Origin: an uncultured Anaerolineaceae bacterium
GTDB taxonomy: Bacteria; Chloroflexota; Anaerolineae; Promineifilales; Promineifilaceae
Length of the DNA stretch: 7,051 nt
Direction: 5' to 3'
Assembly: GCA_937967805.1 (NCBI GenBank)
Contig: CALBTC010000128.1
Span: 1-7,051, forward strand
The notes under the pieces were generated by a model. That model had not been told where the DNA came from, did not search any database, and saw only the letters and a program-made list of their open reading frames with translations. Positions within the stretch are counted from its first letter, which is position 1, and each line of letters starts with the position of its first letter. Below, piece by piece: positions 4,963-7,051 of this stretch. Made by a program: the position numbers and the translations under genes.

Positions 4963-6087
4963 ATGATCTATGTGGATATTTCTGCGGCCGTTCACGCCCG
5001 GGCCGGTTTGGGACGGTACAGTGAAAACCTGGCCCAGGCGCTCATAGAAGCCCAGCCAGAGCGGTTTGCCCTTTTTTATAACCGGGGGAAGGACGGCCGT
5101 TTCCCCCCATCACTCCCCACAAATGTTCCGCAAAAATCGGTGCAGTGGGGCTACAAGCCGTGGCGCATGGCCGTGCTGCTGGGGCAGTGGGGACGCATCG
5201 GCTTCAACCGGCTACTGCCCGACGCCGAGCTGTTCCACAGCACAGAGCATCTGCTGCTGCCCCTGCGCGGCGTGCCCACCGTGCTCACCATCCACGACCT
5301 GATTCCGCAGCTTTTTCCCGCCTACCACAAAAAGCTCAACTACTGGTATCTGAACCTGGCCATGCCCCTTTACTGCCGCCGCGCCGACGCCATCGTTGCC
5401 GTTTCGCAGGCAACCCGGCAAGACATCGTCACGCAGTTTGGCATCGATCCGGCTAAGATTCATGTTGTGCACGAGGCACCGGCTTCCCATTTTCGACCTG
5501 TGTCCCCGGCCAGGGTAACCCAAGTTAAACAGACATACAGTTTGCCCGACCGGTACCTTGTTCACCTCAGCACCATCGAGCCGCGAAAAAATCTCAATCG
5601 CCTGCTCGATGTCCTCCAAGCACTCCGCTCCTTCTTCCCAAACCTCTCCCTCGTCCTGGCTGGGGGCAAGGGTTGGCTCTACGATGATTTTTTTGCCAAA
5701 ATCGAAGCCGATGGTTTGCAAAACGCCGTGAAGGTGTTGGGCTGGGTGCCGGATGAGGACCTGCCCGCCGTACTGGCCGGGGCCGCTTTGGGCGTGCAGC
5801 CCAGCTTGTACGAGGGCTTTGGCCTGCCCATTTTGGAGCAGATGGCCTCTGGGCAAGTGGTGGCTGCCAGCCACGCCAGCAGCCATCCCGAAGTAGGCGG
5901 GGAAGCGGCGGCTTATTTTGATCCGACAAGCACGGAAGAGATGACGGCCGTACTCCACCGCCTGCTCACCGACAAAGACGAATACACCCACCGCCAACAG
6001 CTCGGCCTGACCCAGGTGCAAAAATTCAGCTGGGCCCGCGCGGCGCGGGAAACCATTGCGATTTATGACCAACTACTCAAAGAGTGA
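4963..6087 (+). CDS. GT4-family glycosyltransferase (GT-B fold)
   Basis: At 374 aa this is a normal-length GT4 enzyme that moves a sugar from a nucleotide donor to a lipid or glycan acceptor at the cytoplasmic face of the membrane. Family signs in order are: GLGRYS at 15-20 (N-terminal glycine loop), HDLIP from H111, STIEPRKNL with E206 and the basic R-K that contacts donor phosphate, then YEGFGLPILEQMASG, the EX7E motif with E284 and E292. The C-terminal half is the donor-binding Rossmann domain. The closest relatives by pattern are mannosyltransferases of the WbpY/MtfB kind in O-antigen and exopolysaccharide loci, but the sugar cannot be told from sequence. The start has a -10 box only seven bases before it and no ribosome site. 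Its 3' end overlaps the DUF2723 gene, suggesting coupled translation and a shared envelope-glycan job. Confidence 0.92.
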   Translation: MIYVDISAAVHARAGLGRYSENLAQALIEAQPERFALFYNRGKDGRFPPSLPTNVPQKSVQWGYKPWRMAVLLGQWGRIGFNRLLPDAELFHSTEHLLLPLRGVPTVLTIHDLIPQLFPAYHKKLNYWYLNLAMPLYCRRADAIVAVSQATRQDIVTQFGIDPAKIHVVHEAPASHFRPVSPARVTQVKQTYSLPDRYLVHLSTIEPRKNLNRLLDVLQALRSFFPNLSLVLAGGKGWLYDDFFAKIEADGLQNAVKVLGWVPDEDLPAVLAGAALGVQPSLYEGFGLPILEQMASGQVVAASHASSHPEVGGEAAAYFDPTSTEEMTAVLHRLLTDKDEYTHRQQLGLTQVQKFSWARAARETIAIYDQLLKE

Positions 6088-7051
6088 TTTCAACGCAGAG
6101 GTGCGACCACAGGTCGGGCAGAGGCGCAGAGTAAAAGGTCGCGATTATCGACGGCTGTTCGCTCATCTATCGCTTCTTTTGCTTCCACTTCTTTATATCC
6201 TTACCCTGGCGCAGTCGCCGGTGCTGGGCGATCCCAGCGAGTACACCTTTGTGGCCCATATTTTGGGGATTGCCCATCCGCCCGGCTATGCCTTTATTAC
6301 CCTGCTGGGCAAGCTGTTCCAGACGATTGTGCCCATCGGCACCATTGCCTGGCGGATGCATTTGTTGGCGGCCGTTTCCGCTTCGGTTGCAGCCTGGTTT
6401 GTCTTTGGCATCATTCGCACTTTCGCCAGGGATTTGCCGGGCTTGGGCACGATGGCCGCTTTGTTTGGCGCGTTTGTGGTGGGAACGGCCGTTAACCATT
6501 GGCAGCACGCCATCCACGCCAACCCCCACATTCTTACCGCCACCTTTTTTGCGGCAAATCTGTATTTTTTGACGAAATGGTGGGCTGTAGGGGCGACTCG
6601 CGAGTCGCCCCTACTTTACGCCTTCTGCCTCTCTGCCGGGCTGGGCATCACCCACCATCCGCTCACCGTTTTTGGTTTTCCTGCCTATGCGATTTTTATT
6701 GTGTGGGTACGGCCGTCACTCCTCAAAGAGTGGCGCACCCTGCTCAAAATGGTTGGCTTTGCCCTACTGGGGCTCTCTGTCTGGCTCTACTTCCCCATTC
6801 GCAGCCCGATGGACCCCGGCTTTGGCCCCACCACCATGAACACGCTCAACGGCTTTCTGGATCACGTCCTGGCCCGCGGCCTCAGCGACAGCCTGCCTTA
6901 TGTCTCCCTGGCCGACCAACCCAACCGCGCCCGCGTCTTCTGGAGCCTGCTGCGCCTGCAATTTACCTGGCCGGTGATTTTGTTGGCCATTTTTGGCCTG
7001 CTTTTTCCAATCTATGACAAATTGAAAAACCGTCACCACGGCACCTTGTCC
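6065..7051 (+). CDS. DUF2723 multi-pass membrane protein, GT-C-like (3' end cut by window)
   Basis: 329 codons are visible without a stop. Features match DUF2723: a first helix (about 33-50), then an extracytoplasmic loop with GDPSEYTFVAHILGIAHPPGY (residues 55-75), the acidic motif expected in a GT-C enzyme. Further helices lie at about 98-118, 128-143, 156-171, 184-212 and 225-244, followed by WLYFPIRSPMDP and LNGFLDHVLARG. Relatives are thought to transfer sugars from polyprenyl carriers, some onto proteins. I chose the ATG at 6065, a 23-bp overlap with the glycosyltransferase. It has no clear ribosome site, and GTG 6101 or TTG 6179 are alternatives. The gene carries two repeat-like segments: one in the N-terminal tail (6095-6129) and a perfect palindrome at 6587-6614 that encodes part of an inter-helix loop. 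The function is inferred from family and neighbour only. Confidence 0.82.
   Translation, partial: MTNYSKSDFNAEVRPQVGQRRRVKGRDYRRLFAHLSLLLLPLLYILTLAQSPVLGDPSEYTFVAHILGIAHPPGYAFITLLGKLFQTIVPIGTIAWRMHLLAAVSASVAAWFVFGIIRTFARDLPGLGTMAALFGAFVVGTAVNHWQHAIHANPHILTATFFAANLYFLTKWWAVGATRESPLLYAFCLSAGLGITHHPLTVFGFPAYAIFIVWVRPSLLKEWRTLLKMVGFALLGLSVWLYFPIRSPMDPGFGPTTMNTLNGFLDHVLARGLSDSLPYVSLADQPNRARVFWSLLRLQFTWPVILLAIFGLLFPIYDKLKNRHHGTLS
6095..6129. repeat. Short direct repeats GCAGAGGYGC at the start of the DUF2723 gene
   Basis: GCAGAGGTGC at 6095-6104 and GCAGAGGCGC at 6118-6127 differ at one base, and CGCAGAG also occurs at 6094-6100 and 6125-6131. This looks like intergenic repeat DNA read as coding. 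It encodes a basic N-terminal tail (EVRPQVGQRRRVKGR) before the first helix. It resembles, but is not identical to, the GCAAAG-based element at 4377-4461. Confidence 0.45.
6587..6614. repeat. Perfect 28-bp palindrome inside the DUF2723 gene
   Basis: GTAGGGGCGACTCG (6587-6600) is followed directly by its exact reverse complement (6601-6614), with no spacer. It is 28 bases, keeps the frame through the gene, and encodes VGATRESPL with flanking residues between two predicted helices. The ends match the TGTAGGGGC termini of the intergenic element at 3554-3616, so the two probably belong to the same repeat family. Confidence 0.85.

Larger units (their letters stand above)
248..6716. repeat. Dispersed octamer palindrome ACGGCCGT, 11 exact copies
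   Basis: Exact copies start at 248, 978, 1856, 2120, 2970, 4261, 4826, 5093, 5944, 6485 and 6709. One-end variants start at 505, 536, 3185, 3725, 4984 and 6368. Random expectation from base composition is roughly 0.1-0.2 copies in 7 kb. All exact copies lie in genes. Seven read Thr-Ala-Val, three read (Asn/Asp)-Gly-Arg, and one reads Val-Arg-Pro, so more than one reading frame is used. It resembles the highly iterated palindrome HIP1 of cyanobacteria in style, not in sequence. Confidence 0.85.

Noticed and set aside
5212..6072. 286-codon open frame on the minus strand
   Set aside because: It lies entirely opposite the glycosyltransferase, whose motifs are clear. The minus-strand product shows no recognisable domain and is explained by codon bias of the real gene.
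6499..7017. 172-codon plus-strand frame inside the DUF2723 gene
   Set aside because: The overlapping frame continues upstream and downstream with clear DUF2723 motifs and membrane helices, while this one gives a proline/arginine-rich shadow.
1..7051. CRISPR array, tRNA, rRNA, transposase, phage or defence genes
   Set aside because: None was seen. The repeats are short palindromes, not regularly spaced direct repeats with spacers, and no gene resembles a mobile or defence protein.

Overview
The window reads as chromosomal DNA from an uncultured-type member of the Chloroflexota (Anaerolineae or a neighbouring class). This is inferred from gene style: a chlorosome-free Chloroflexi-like mix of a secreted HtrA lipoprotein, a membrane-anchored cupredoxin, a GT4 glycosyltransferase and a DUF2723 membrane protein. 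Medium GC, many palindromic intergenic repeats and near-leaderless promoters fit the same picture. No marker gene fixes the taxonomy. All recognisable genes are on the + strand.

Layout. 77-1271 is a probable three-gene unit: a 70-aa soluble protein of unknown function, a four-helix DUF6220-like membrane protein with conserved histidines, and a membrane-anchored type 1 copper protein. A hairpin built from heptamer repeats lies between the last two. 1272-1627 is a 356-bp AT-richer leader region with several hairpins and one doubtful 40-codon ORF. 1628-3526 encodes a lipoprotein HtrA/Deg protease with a PDZ domain and an extra C-terminal domain. 3648-4361 is a SpoIIE/RsbX-type PP2C phosphatase, 4484-4864 a small P-loop protein, 4963-6087 a GT4 glycosyltransferase, and 6065 to the window end a DUF2723 (GT-C-like) membrane protein that overlaps the glycosyltransferase by 23 bp and runs off the end.

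Functional view. The first unit looks like a membrane redox or electron-transfer module. The HtrA lipoprotein acts in envelope protein quality control. The phosphatase suggests partner-switching signalling, although no kinase or anti-sigma partner is present. The last two genes look like a translationally coupled envelope glycosylation pair. I see no clear defence system, CRISPR array, tRNA, rRNA or transposase.

The least ordinary signals are non-genic. The octamer palindrome ACGGCCGT occurs 11 times in 7 kb, all inside genes and in more than one reading frame. Almost every intergenic gap after 744 carries a palindromic repeat, each of a different type. One of these types appears as a perfect 28-bp palindrome inside the DUF2723 reading frame without breaking it.
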